Source of the DNA: Certhia americana
Lineage: Eukaryota; Chordata; Aves; Passeriformes; Certhiidae
Direction of reading: 5' to 3'
Assembly: GCA_018697195.1 (NCBI GenBank)
Contig: CM031870.1
Coordinates: 11,557,534-11,621,533 of the forward strand
DNA: 64,000 nt
Both the position numbers and the translations under genes were made by a program. Shown one piece after another: positions 37,785-50,400 of the stretch. How positions within the stretch are numbered: position 1 is the first letter of the stretch; every line of letters starts with the position of its first letter. The notes under the pieces are model-generated. The model searched no databases. It saw only the letters and a program-made list of their open reading frames with translations, and was not told the origin of the DNA.

Positions 37785-38570
37785 CAGCTCTCTTGCTCTT
37801 CAGGTCTAGGTACAGGTAACAGAGCCGAGCAGGGCCGGACCGGACCGGGCAGCTCTGCCTCGGGGCTGGGACCCTTCTCAAGAGGCCACTGATCCCTCCC
37901 GGCAGGGTTGAGCCCCTCTCCCTCTCCCTCCCTGAGCTGGGTCCCAGGCTGGGGGAGGAAAGGACATCAGCCTTCCCAGCCCAACCACTGAAGAAATTTA
38001 TTAGTGCAGCAGCAAGTGGCCGAGCAGCTGTCCTGGAGCCGTTGAGACCAAGGGGTGGTTCTGCAAGCCCGAGTGAAAATGTTGAACTCTTTCCTAACCA
38101 GATGAAACTTCTAAAGCATGAAACTTGCCCAGTGAGAGAAAAAGGAGACCAGATGAAATGTAAAAAGACATAGCGTGCAACCTAATGTCAGAGAAAGTGA
38201 GAGAAGAATCATAAATTGAAAGGAAGATTGAAGGAGTGGCCTGGTTAGGTTGGACTTCTCTTATAAGGCCATAAAGGATGGACTTAATACCCTGTAACAT
38301 ATAGAATGTTTTTAGGGGGATGCAAGGTTCTAGTCATAGCTGTGAGTTGATGTAATTGTGATCTACTGGAGAAATCGAACAGAGGAAGACCAAGAAAGAG
38401 AGAGACAGATGATGCCCTCTGCCCATTGAGATGAAGATGACCTCTGTTCCTTGAGATAGATGAACTCTTGTTTTGTACTAGAAGCATCCTTAATCTGTAC
38501 ACTAATAAACTAATGTGTTTGTTCCACGAGCAGCTGTAAAGACTGTCTCATGGGATGGGCTTCACAATGG
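37785..38570. mobile_element. Candidate solo LTR or ERV-derived block
   Basis: This block stands out from its AT-rich surroundings. The first third (37785-38080) is GC-rich with CpGs, including GGCCGGACCGGACCGGG near 37832. The rest is purine-rich and ends in an apparent polyadenylation region. On the plus strand there is a TATA-like TTATAAGG at 38261-38268 and AATAAA at 38504-38509, followed by a GT-rich segment. On the minus strand the same TATA core (CTTATAAG is a palindrome) is followed by AATAAA at the complement of 37997-38002, so orientation is ambiguous. A 22-bp imperfect tandem duplication at 38411-38457 (18 of 22 matching) resembles LTR U3 enhancer duplications. I did not find TG...CA ends with a clear target-site duplication, nor gag, pol or env sequence. 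It could instead be another lineage-specific GC-rich repeat. Confidence 0.45.
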
Positions 38571-40236
38571 CAAATTTTCTTCCCCCCAGGGCAGGCCATT
38601 CACGAAATGTGAAAGCAAGAGAACTGGTATCTTGTAGAAAATCTCTATGGTATTCAAGAGAGTTTCCTTTCTCCTTGATGAATTAAGAAGTGATTATTTT
38701 AAGGGTGATAACTAACTGAGAATCCCAAGTTTTGTCTTTATATTGGAGTAAGAAAGCAAATAGTTGGTGGGGGAAGGAGAAGTGTTATGAAGGTTTCATT
38801 CTGGTTCTTGTTCTTCATTATGATTCTTGGGTTTTTTTCCCTTTAGTGTAAGTTAATGAAGTTTTAATAATTTCAAGCTTAAGCCTGCTTTGCTCTTGAT
38901 TGGGAAATTTCAAATTGGTCAACCAAAACCACAACAGGAATTGGTGTTTCTGCCCCATTTCGAACTGAAACCACGACATTCTTACACTTGCCAGATAACA
39001 TTTAAACAGTGGAAACAAAACCTTCAAGCAGTTAAACTTCCACACTGTAGCCTAAGTGTCAAAAGCTGATGTGAATTTCAGTAAAGGAGGTTAAACCACA
39101 TTTTTGTAACCACCTAAGATGCTGGGAAAATCTTGTTGGATAAGTCAAACCTAAGAAGTACTTTTGTGTAATAATAGACATAACGGAAACATCAAAAAGA
39201 ATCTCTCACAATGGAGAGAATGAAAAAAAAAGTTCTATTTTACTTCCAGAGCCAACAAACTGCTAAAAGAACATAATGAGAAATCCATGTTTAGACTACC
39301 AAGAGAAGCCTTAGAACACAGGAACATCAAATGCTGAATGAATTCTTTAGTCCATCCATGAATTTGAACAAACACAAAGTGGTCCCTGTAAGCCTGACTG
39401 CCTGTGCCCAACACAGGCTCTGGAAGTGACCACACCTGACTGCAACCACCACTCCTCACTGGTCAATAACATCAGGTAAGAGGAACTTTGAGAAAGCATC
39501 ATGCACTGGTCATAAAGTCCCTGCTCCTGACAAACCAAACCTTCCCTTGCCATGCACACTTCCTCATTTATCCAAGTTTGTCAGTACAACCAGCATGTGG
39601 CATGTCTTGTGTTAGCAATCAAGTCTTACAATCCCTATTGACAAGACGGACAACAATCCACTCTCGTAAAAGATTCATGACACAACTTTGCACTCTCTAC
39701 TGCTTGCTTTCTCATAAAACCAGTGCAAATCCTATCAAAAATTTAGCAGAACCCCTGCCTCATCTGTTTAGGCCTGAAGCTAGTTGCAGGGACAACTCAT
39801 TAGGGACAAGCTCATTAAAACCAGCCCTGGAGCAAAAGCAGTTTGCAAGTCTCCTCATTTTTATTCACTTTCACCTAGCCATTCCAGCTCCTTGTGCTTC
39901 CCAGATACAGCACTTCTAATGATTTGGTACAATAAGCAAGGCTGTTTCCAAACTCATGCTACACCAAATGCATGTTCCTTCTGTACTCCAAAGCTAAGAA
40001 TTCTGTTCATTTGTAGGGCTTAGATGGTTCTGTATGGAAAGGCAGCACCAGGAAACCCAGAGGATTCTCTTCTGAGTACATTAGCAAAAGGAACTGAGTA
40101 ACTATCAAACACACACTAAAATCCAAAGAGGAATCAAGATGTGCAGAGCCAACAGCAGCAGATACACACGTCCTAACATTTGGTATTTCATTTGGTGGTT
40201 TTAGCACCTTCTAGTAGCTAAAATAGGCAGGAATTG

Positions 40237-40245
40237 AAAAAAAAA

Positions 40246-40282
<37 letters not shown>
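40237..40282 (+). repeat. A11-T3 and (TA)16 microsatellite
   Basis: An A11 run is followed by TTT and 16 TA units at 40251-40282. An A-rich and then purine-rich stretch follows to about 40320. Uninterrupted TA repeats of this length are length-variable and can unwind easily. Confidence 0.95.
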
Positions 40283-40286
<4 letters not shown>

Positions 40287-41200
40287 GGAAAGGGGGAGAG
40301 GGAAAAAGAAGAAAAAAAGGGAAATTATTTCCTTTCTCCTTAATAATAAACATTGTTTAGATAAAGTCAGGGGATTGGAGGTTGTTTACCTTTTCTGACA
40401 TTTGCAAAAGTTACTTTTGCCATGAGCACCAGCTGGGAAGCCTCACTAGTATCTTCTGAATTAGATGCCTAAATTTAGGTATAGTAATAAGTAGCCCAGT
40501 TTGAAATACAACAGAACTGGAAAATCATGTTTATCACATGTTCTGAAGATTGGTGATCCTGGCGATTGCAAGAGCTTTCTTTCTTCTTTCACATACAAAG
40601 AGAACTGCAAAGGTCTGCCAGGAGTGGACTTCTACTCCTCGAAACCTGTGATGACAAAAGCTGGTGAGTCCTGCACAGGCCAGTTTGTGTTAAAAATGGT
40701 CTTAGAAGAGCTTAATTCTAGCAAACGTTGCTGCCACATGCAAGGTACAGCTGTTCAGACACTGATACATGCCCAGATAATGCATCAGGCTTCTGAGGAG
40801 TGTCTGACAATTTGGGGGAGCAAAGAACTGCTTGCATGGCAAGTTTGTTCTAACAATTCTACAGATCAGCTCTGAAAAGCAACCAAATTCTACTTGCCCA
40901 GCTAAGCAGAAAAATCAAGAATGTAACCAAGAGTCCAAGAGAAGAAGCCTCTCATTCCACTGCAATGCCAGATGAGTGGTTTTAATTTATATTTTTGCAA
41001 GTATACTAATATTCAATAATATATTTTCAACTTGCCTGCACTTCACACATATTACTACAAACAGGATACTATCTTATTCTTGTTAAGTTCATTCTGGGCT
41101 CAGCCTATGATGGTGTGTAACAATCTCATTGACAGTCTTCAGCCCATCACCCAAGACAACACATCATCAAGGCCTCAGCATTTTTCAAAGTCAAAAAAAT

Positions 41201-41222
41201 AAAAAAAAAAAAAAAAAAAAAA
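41201..41222 (+). repeat. Poly(A) homopolymer, 22 bp
   Basis: An A22 run is preceded by A7-T. No retrocopy body is recognised upstream. Confidence 0.95.
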
Positions 41223-42924
41223 GATTATTTTGCTTTCCTTAACTTCTGTCCAAGAGCCAGAGTCAAAAGTATTTACTTAATGTGGAAGAATTAATTATTT
41301 CAAATATCACAGACCAAAACTGTCAAAGACTATAAAGTCTGACATGCACAATTTTTCCTCACAACAAAATTTATTACCATGAAAACTGTTGCACTTATAT
41401 AATTACTCTGCACATTGTCAAGTGTCATGAGCACACAGCACCTCAAGACACAAAGGTGAATTGATGGGGTGTGAAGTTTGTTTCATGCAAAGGCCATTGC
41501 CTGGCTGCTCAATATACAGCATCACTTACCCAGCATCAACACAATCCATGTGTTCAACCTGATCAACAGCCCTGCACACAATTCTTAGCTCTCAGTTAAA
41601 TAAATCAGCCTCTCTTTGCACCAAAATGGAGTAGGACCATTTCATGGGTAGTTTAAGGAGCAGCTCAGAAAACAGGAAAGCACAGTTCCCCTTTTCGATT
41701 GCTTTTTTTTAGAGAAAAAGTGGCTGTCTCTCCATTCAACTGTCTGCAGTGGGGGCTTCAATTCATTCACATGCTTGAGTAAGTGGCACCCTCACATTAA
41801 AATAAAGTCTTAGAAACATTATTAATCATATTTTGTGCACTTTCCTCTGCTTCACTGTGCAAAGGATGAAAGCAACAACACCATTAACGCAAATCAAGTA
41901 ATGAAATCAACTTTTCTGAAAAATGAGAACTTAGGGAGCAAGCTATTTAAAATTAAAACATATAACAAGCTTTACCAAAAAACCTCACCCCACTTTATCT
42001 AATCCACTGCACAAGTTTTCTGTATTTTGAAAATATTAAAAGGGCCATGCTTATTTTTCTATTATTCTCTAGTGTCTCCATTTAAAAAGTACCTGAAGGC
42101 TGAGAACCTACATGTCTCATAAAACCTACTGCAGATAGGGAAACTTCATAAGACATGAATTTGTAAAGAAGACAATGGCAATACAAATGCATTTAGAGTG
42201 AGAATAACAATGTTACTTTTGTCCTTTTAAATCCAATAAAATTTATCAAAAAAGCAGCTTAGCAACACAACTGAAACTCAAATGCTTTGAAATACAAATA
42301 AATGTACATTTAATAACACTAGCTTTTTGATTCTTATACAAATATTGTAAAACTTTAATCTTTCTAACAGCTTTTCAAAGCCACCTTAGATATAATTCTG
42401 CTTTTAAATTTAACTATAAAGTCTAAGGGGAGTGGAATACAACTCATTACCACATTAGCTCTACTTTTTTTCTAAACTATTTTCTTAGAAAAACAAGTGA
42501 TTTCTCAGCTTCCAAGTAAACCATAAAGTATAAGCAACTTCAACACAGAGCACTTAGAAAGGATGTGAATGCATCATATATGTCACTTACTATGTGTGGG
42601 AAAATCCCAAAACAAATAGTTCTGAAAAGGTTTCATTACTGCAATACTGAGCGTTAATAGCATAATATAAATAAAACTGAAAGATGCAAATAGGTAATTT
42701 GGATTAAGAATTTGGATTACTTGTCATTAGTTATTAAGTTTTGCTCCAAATGAACTTGCTCTAAGGCACTAACATATTTACAAATAACATGACTCCTTTT
42801 CCTGGCAGAAGTGAAAACATACCAATGCATTAGAGATGAATTGTGTGTGGGTCCTCTAAGCAAAAGTGCAATGACTTCATTGAGCCTCATTACTAACACA
42901 GCTTTCCCTTATTAAAAATTCCAA

Positions 42925-43250
42925 ACAAACAGGTGTTTCACGCTAGGTCTACTTCTAAAATTGCTTTCTTTTTATTCCCAGGGATACATCAAGAGATGAG
43001 GGAGAATTCATGCAGTGTAGATCAGTCAGGCATTGACAGCACATCACACTTTGACAAGCTGCTTGGCTCTGTTTAAAGTCTAAGTTAGGCCTTGGCCCAT
43101 CAAGGCCATGGCTATTGAATTATTGACAGCTTCTCACTGTGGCGCAAAGGGATAGAGGGCTACAGCCTTGGCTCAGTAAAGAAAACCCTCTCTTGAAGCT
43201 TACTTTAGCACGTTAAATGAGTTTTAATGGTCTTGTTTAAAATTCAGTGC
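42925..43250. promoter_or_regulatory. Candidate enhancer with paired TGACAG sites
   Basis: Two identical ATTGACAGC words occur at 43032-43040 and 43122-43130, exactly 90 bp apart. TTGACAG is the core recognised by TALE homeodomain proteins (MEIS, PKNOX, TGIF). Between them are a CTTTGACAAGC word near 43050 and a GGCCTTGGCCCATCAAGGCC inverted-repeat patch at about 43088-43106. The region has even composition, no simple repeat and no coding signal. Enhancer function is inference. Confidence 0.35.
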
Positions 43251-43949
43251 GAGAATATATTACACTGATTATATTTTCACCAGCTAAACAAAAAGTTTGG
43301 GATGCTGTGGAGATTATAAATGAAAGAAAAACTACACAAAGTATGAACTTGATCTACAACAAGAAGCTAACTTTCCAAACTCACACCAAACCCTTCAGCT
43401 TTACATGCCTGACAATTTTCATCATTGTGTGCAATCAAGGGTTAACAATAATGTGGAGGTTCATCATCATCCCAAAATACAGGCTGCCTTTGATAATAGT
43501 TAATTTCTGCTCACACTACAAAATCTGCAAGTCAATGCAATAGCCAGCCCATGTTTCCAGTTTGCCAAGTCCAATAGTTCTCTCTCACTCTTTTCCTTTT
43601 TAGTTATCAGAAGTGCACTAAGGGGTGTCAGTAAGGAACTGACCACCCAAACTCTGGTTTGTTTATTTTCCAGCAGAACTCTACTACAGGGTAAACCACC
43701 ATTCCTCCACAACTAGCTGATTAATATTAACAATCCTCATATTCTTACACAATTTCTTTTCTTCTTCAAATTTATACCTGCCAAGCTTTACTTGCATTTT
43801 AATAACTGATGTCAGACAAGCAACAAGCAGAAAGTTCCATCTCAGGACTATAATTTTAAATACAATGAGACTCACATCAACTGTCTCATAGACACATGGA
43901 AAATTATTCCACATGGACTTCTAAAGTACATCCTAAAAGCTTCAAAGAA
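43251..43949. other. Non-coding DNA, nothing recognised
   Basis: I see no gene, repeat or strong motif. Open frames of 70-98 codons have no domain. Confidence 0.5.
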
Positions 43950-44340
43950 TGAGGAGGTTTTTTAAAGAATTTAAAATGATGCTCAGGGAGGGGGGAGGGG
44001 GGAGGGTGTTAAGCAATTTGTCTAATGTGACCTTATATTCATTTCTCCAACATCACTTCCAATATGCTGCCTCCTGTCAAATCAACAGAGAGCCAAACAG
44101 CACATCTAAATTTGCGTTCATTTGCCTTCTGCAGGATTATCTTTGCCACGTCAAGCATTATAAGTAAATCAAAGATGCTTCTCAGGGGCTGTAAGAGTGG
44201 GGCTAATCTCCAGACAAATATTTAGAAGGCAGCTTAGCCTGTTCTGGCTTTAATCGTTTCCAACTGATGTGACTTTTTCTAATTACAGCCTTTATGTTAT
44301 AAAAGCCATTTTCATGTTGCTGAAGAGCAGTTTCACTGCA
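43950..44340. promoter_or_regulatory. Candidate enhancer with MEIS/PBX and LEF-like sites
   Basis: The core is 44065-44180. It contains CTGTCAAATCAACAGAG near 44074-44090, a composite of a MEIS-like TGTCA and a PBX-like ATCAA arranged as an inverted repeat. It also contains a LEF/TCF-like ATCAAAG at 44168-44174, and GATTATCTTTG near 44135. Downstream, TAATTA lies at 44280-44285. The G-quadruplex motif at 43986-44006 sits on its upstream edge. The sequence has the even texture of conserved non-coding DNA. No alignment could be made, so conservation is unproven. Confidence 0.37.
43986..44006 (+). other. G-quadruplex motif
   Basis: Four G runs of 3, 6, 6 and 3 bases are separated by single A residues. 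This is a canonical short-loop G-quadruplex pattern, expected to be very stable. It is isolated in AT-rich DNA, next to an enhancer-like stretch. Confidence 0.85.
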
Positions 44341-46890
44341 AATACATGAAATTTTGCTGAGTTTCTGTTCCCATGTTGATTATGGAAATGGAACTCTACA
44401 GCTTTCCTCTAATTAGAAAAAACACACTTCACACAGCATCAACAATTTTTAACATTAATAACAGAGTGACAGTGTCCTTTTGTGTGTCTTTAAATAACCT
44501 CTCAAAATATGACACCACAAAGCCACTGTATCCCACTTGGGTACCATACAAGGAGCAATTCTCACATTTTTGCATATTATTTTTATTCAAACACAGAACA
44601 GCATCTTTGAAGAAGCTGTTTAGTAATTTAACCTAACAGAATTCGATAATTAAACTTCTGGACAGTCTGTATTGAGGTGCTTTCCAAACCCATTAACTTG
44701 AAAAATTCAAACACTCACACAAAGCAAATTGTACATGTTTGACAAATCAGACACCATGGCTACCTATTACTTTTAGTATTTTCCTGCCTTCCTATCATTC
44801 CCCAAATTAACAAACAGCTGAGATACTGAAGTTTTGCTTTGCATCTACTCACAGAGTCTTCTGGGTGTTTAATGGAAATTAACTGCAACCCAAATCTGGG
44901 AACAACAGAAATCAAGGCAGAGGAGTCACAGAACATGTAGCCTAAGTCCATTCCAAATTCTATACATTATTAAGTAATGCCTCCCTAGAACAGGAAAGAA
45001 CTTTTTATTTACTGTGAAAGCTGAGCCCAGAAAAAGCAGTTATGATGAAATATAAATAAGGCACGTGATGATACAGATTATTTGTGCCATGACTTTATGC
45101 AACAGACAATTCTGAACATTGCAAACTTCCTATCTCTGTGCAGAAAGAATCAACAATAATATAGTGATATGATGAGAAAAACAAAAAGGGGATTAAAGGA
45201 CTAAAAGCTAGTATTATTTTATTAGGTATAGAAAAGATACTATAGGAATCAAAAATGAAGCAGAAGGCAACTCTGAAGTTTCCACATTGGAGAGATATAT
45301 GCTTAAAAATACACACACATCACTTTCAATACTGAAGAGTGACCAAATTAAACTGCTGTAGGATAACAGAGAACACCAGGCAGAACTGAGTTCCAGAAGG
45401 CATTTACAGCATGACCTCTCTATGAAATAACAGGTAGCACTATCAGATAATCTTGCACAGAGGTGTCACAACAATGTCTCCAAGTTCCTTTCAATTCTCT
45501 GAAAAATCTAGACTTGGTGACATAAGCCTGTGATGTGTAAACAAAAAGCATTTATGTGTCCCCATTTGCTGGAATGGAGGGCATCAATTACTCAGACATC
45601 AATTTTGACTGCTTTATTATTATAGAAACTTGTTCCATAACAGCTTGTTTTCCTTTTTGTAAAAATTAAAACTGTACTATTAATAACCCTTTGATAAGGC
45701 TTCAAATCTCAATTACATTAATAATAAATTCTTGGCTTTATGTGCTACCTCCTCATCTTTTTCATCCATAACAAGACTTTATAAAATTGGTGAAGAAATT
45801 GGAAACAAAGAAAAACTACATGATATTCCTAAAAAAAAATTTTCTAGCCTCCTACTCTGTTAAGTTTGCCAATGTCCCAAGATGAGCAAGTATCTTGTAC
45901 ATTCAGTAACCCTTCTTGGTTTTATCTGAAGTTTAAGAATGTTGGAAGAACCTGATGAAAAGCACACAGCCAGGAGCAGAGGGCTCTGTTATTGTGTCTC
46001 TGCGGTGGATCCTGGGTTTATGATTTAGAACAAGGAATGGAATGAGCTATTTGTGTTCCAGATGCACTCACTCCTGAGCCACACAACCTCCTGTGGGTTT
46101 TCCCCCACAGCCCCCCAAGAGTCTCTCTTCTCCAGACTGGGTGTCAGGTATCAGAACAGTAGGGATGGCAGACAGCCAAGAATCTCTTCCTAACACTCTA
46201 CACAGATCCAATAAAAGGGTTTGGGTTTTTTTTCTTTCTGAACTGCACATTCTAATTTCATTGCCCATTTTAACACTTATACAACATATTACATTGATAA
46301 CCCTGTAGGTCTAAGGTGGAAACATTGAGGAACAGAAAATTATAAACATGACTACTTCTTCACTTGAAATATTGTCCATTGGGCATGAGTTATGCCAGTT
46401 CTGCAAAGACTGTACACAGGGTCTGTTTGTGAACCAAAGTTATTTTGTGAACCAAATTTTTATAATTTAGTTATTTTCAGACCAACACATTTCTCATAGG
46501 TCTGACTATTCATAGTCATCATTCAAACCCATCATAGAAGCAAAAACTCTATCAGTCTTACAGTTGTCCAAATTACATCCCAGAAGTCTTGCCATCTTCA
46601 GTTAACCCTCAAAAGATGATGCAGAATAATCTTTGCCTGTAGCTTTCACACTTGAATCTCTAAAAGTTATCACAACCTAAATAATGAACATAAAAAAATC
46701 TCAGGAAAGAACCAGAACTGACGCAAATGGGAGCAAGCCAATACCTTTTACTGCTCTAAAGAAAGAAGCACATATAATACTAGAGTCAGTGAAACCAAGT
46801 CACTTCTCCAAGATATTAAAGACAAGACAAACATTTTCAGAGGTGATTATCTTCCACTTGGATATCCCAGTACAATCTGGTGTTTTCTAT

Positions 46891-46929
46891 TGCTGTGAGG
46901 AAATGGACTCACTGCTGTGAGGAAATTGA
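46891..46929 (+). repeat. Short tandem duplication, 22-bp period
   Basis: The word TGCTGTGAGGAAAT starts at 46891 and again at 46913. It is a single local duplication with slight divergence at its end, consistent with replication slippage. Confidence 0.85.
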
Positions 46930-47483
46930 GGTCTTCATGTGTCTCAGAACAGAATTATTAGCAAAGCCATGCTGACTGCACAAACTTCTTGGGTTTTTAA
47001 ACCAGTTTTTCCTATGGTAATCCCTCTTTAACAATATAGTGTGTTTGGGACTTTTAATTGTAGTAAATACTTCCCCCTGTCTCTAAATCCTAAATAGCCA
47101 ACATATCACTGTCAGGGAAAAGGTAAAACTAGATTTTCAGACAGGACAAGTTTGTTATTAGTGAACTCTACATCTTACATATATGGAAAAAGTCATAAAA
47201 GCATTCAGATGCTTTTACAGAAATAACTTTGCAAAGAGTAGCAGGGCTGAAGATGATAAACAGTTACATATTTTAAAAGAAAAAACCCCACAAACTTCCA
47301 GATGTAGTACAGATATTCAATCTTATAGTTTTCATCAACATCTCTCTGCAGAGGATTGAGACAAAATCTTAGTAAAAGGCACATTATCTCTCATCTACTT
47401 ATTACTTGGCCTTTGCTCCTGAGGAAGAATCATTGACCAAAGACAAAATAAATACTCAAAGAACTATTTCCCACCAAAAAAGG

Positions 47484-47499
47484 AAAAAAAAAAAAAAAA
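47484..47499 (+). repeat. Poly(A) homopolymer, 16 bp
   Basis: An A16 run sits in an A/G-rich patch (47475-47505). It is a simple repeat. Confidence 0.93.
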
Positions 47500-50400
47500 G
47501 AAAGCCATAAATTCTATGTAGCTTTAAGCTATACCATAAAATTCAAATAAGAAAAATATCCATGACACTCTATCTATAAAAGTTTTTCATGAACCTGAAT
47601 AATGTTTTGGAGTCAACCAATCATCAGAATAACTTTTGCCTTAGACTGTCAATATTGCTTGCTTACATAGGATTTTGTTTTGTTTTCATATGTACCAACT
47701 TCTGTAAGTTAAACAGATAATTTCAGGAACAAAAAGAAAGAATTAAATAATGTAACAAATTCTGCATCCTGACATGCTCAAATGAAAAAAGAAAAGAAAA
47801 AAAAAAAGGAAAAAAGGTAAACTTTAATGTTATTGAGGAAAAAGAAAACACAAGAAACACAACTTCAGACATTTAAAAAGATAGCTGTAATGTATTCACC
47901 TATAAACAATTCTTATGCTGGCAGCTGGATAAGAAATATCCAAGGTTAAGACTCCATTTCCATAGCATCAGCCACTGTCCAAACACAGCATATTTGTTGT
48001 TCAATTGAGAAAGGACACACAATGTCCTATACAGGACATCTGAAGTTCCAAATGCTGTCTTGATTTGAATATAAATAAACGAGCATTTTTAAATATTCTG
48101 TATGGTCAGAGGGAACATAAAAACATCCTTGAATATACCCACTGTCTTTTTTATTTATTTATTTATTTTCCTTCTTTTCTGTCTCTAAAATTACCATGAC
48201 TCAGTGATGAGCTTGCAGGAGGGGCTGCTCCCAAAAGTGGTGCTAGTCCTGCAACTGCTCCTGGCCCCCACTGGCCTCTCACAGGTACCCCCCAAATCTA
48301 CACAGGATCAGGGCTGAACAAGGCTGGGGATTTGACTCTGCCTAAATTCACCCAGAGCAGATTGGTCAGCTGCACTCAGATGAGTTTCCTGACTTGGTCC
48401 AATGAGCAGCTGCACAAACACACAGGCACAAGGAAGGGCAGGACTTGACGATTTCTTGCAGTGTACCCTTATTTCCCCTGGGACACAGGTGAGGATGGAG
48501 CCACACTTTTCCACTCTCCAGCAGAAGCAGCCAGGATAGTAAAGGGAGGTACAAAAGAAGATGATTCTATCAGCCTTGTACTGATTGTCCTCTGGAGAGT
48601 GCAGAGAGCAAAACTGCTAGAAATGTTTTGGATTTATAATTTTAAATACATGCTCAAAAGAAGTGGAAGTTCTTTAGGAATTTATAATAAAGTAGCACAA
48701 GAGCAGTCCAAATATCAGCCTTAGTTGCTCAGTCATATCACTTGTGGAGTCACTGGAGCCTGCCCTGCCTCCCCACCCCTAAAACTGTGGTAGCATGAAC
48801 ATTACAGATCTGACTTCACTGAAGGACAATCTGGGCCTCAATAACAGCACTGCTCATTGTGTTGCAATTTTTCAAAGCCTTTTCTCAGAAATGAGACTCT
48901 AAAACTACCTGGCAACCAGGTCCCCTCAGATAAACTAAAGCCTGGCCTCCAAAGGAGAAAAGAACACAAGTAACACCACAGGTCACTGTTTGATGTTCTA
49001 TGTCTGTATTACACACCATACTTCACTACAATACAATTCAATTTTACTCCTAGAGACCAAACCATATTTTTTTTTCTGTGGAAACTGCCAAAGCAGACTT
49101 CCCCCAACCTCCTTCCATTACAAGATTTCTCTTTTTTATTCTAAAATCATTGACTATGTAGCAAGACATCCCCGTGGTATTTAAACAGCCACTGTGAAGC
49201 AAGGAACTGCACTTTGAAGGAAGCTGAACATCAGTGTGCTAACAGGATTCCCTGCAAGAGAATGAAAAGGGGGTCTGTGCATGCCAGTGCCCCAGCTCAG
49301 GGGGTCTGACTGGAGACAGAGCTGTGCTTGGCTGTGGGCACACAGTGATGCACTTGACAGTCCTGCACTCCTTGTCCCTTTCGGCCTGGCAGACCTGGAG
49401 TTTCCTTCCAGAGCCCAGGACAGAGGAGGCTGTGCACACAGTTTTCATCCCGGCACCTCACAACGTGCCCTGAGCATTTCCCTGGAAATGAAAATCACTT
49501 TTAGCACCAGTCAGAATGTGGGATACCCACAGCATGCCCAGGAAAAAACCTGTGTTGCATTACAGGGAGTAGGGCATTTGTAGGACTCAAAGTAGGACTT
49601 TGAGGATGAAAGAACAAAATCTTGCAATGGCCAATTTTATAATTAATTTTTGGGAAAACTGGAAGCTGTTAATATAATGAAATATGAACCCATTCAGATT
49701 TCATCCATCTCACACTATATTTTTTCACCTTTACCCATCATTAACAGCCCAGCTCTTTCAGGGCAGTGATTTTGAACCCTTCCATATCTGTGTAGATACT
49801 GCAAATTTCTAGCCTGCAATCACCAATTAAACACTGTTCTACTTCTCCGCCACAACTGCCCATTACCTCAAACCTTCTAAAAAAAGATGAAAAGAAGTTG
49901 AACAAAGTTATAAAGTCTGTTGTTATGACATAGAAATCTACCTTTCAGAGAAATCTTTAAGTTAAAAAAATACAAAAATAATGCTTTCCTTTGTCACAGT
50001 TACTTGCTAATGACCTAAAATGGTTTTTGCCTGCATAACTGTACGAACCTAAAATTCCAGCTACTTCCACAGCACTTCAGAAAAATCAGACAGGCTCCAT
50101 TTTCTACAAAAATGGCACAGAACAACAGGAAACAAAGGTCAGTGTCCCTAAAAATAATGAATTGGCAGCATTTCACTCTACAACTAACTACTAAATAAAC
50201 AAAAAAAGCACACTAACTGCTCAAATAAACAAAATAGGACATTCAGCAGTCCTACAGACAGATGCCTTGCCAGTTCTCAGTGATGTATGTGTCTTGCAAA
50301 GAGACTACATAAGAGTTTCTATGGTTCTGTATCCAGTACCTTCAAAAAGCATGAAACACAATCCAGAAATAGTTCTGAGTGGTCTTTATTATTATTTTTA

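Larger units (their letters stand above)
38571..42924. other. Non-coding DNA, nothing recognised
   Basis: I see no gene. Chance frames of 143 codons (39488-39919, +) and 124 codons (40501-40875, +) have no recognisable domain. The TA microsatellite at 40251-40282 and the A22 run at 41201-41222 lie here. Confidence 0.5.

Noticed and set aside
37785..38570. Full endogenous provirus
   Set aside because: Only an LTR-like block is seen; no gag, pol or env-like translation and no second LTR were found.
39488..39919. 143-codon + strand open frame
   Set aside because: The translation resembles no family that I know, and no splice or promoter context supports it.
40501..40875. 124-codon + strand open frame
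   Set aside because: No domain is recognisable and it is flanked by a TA microsatellite; it is most likely chance.
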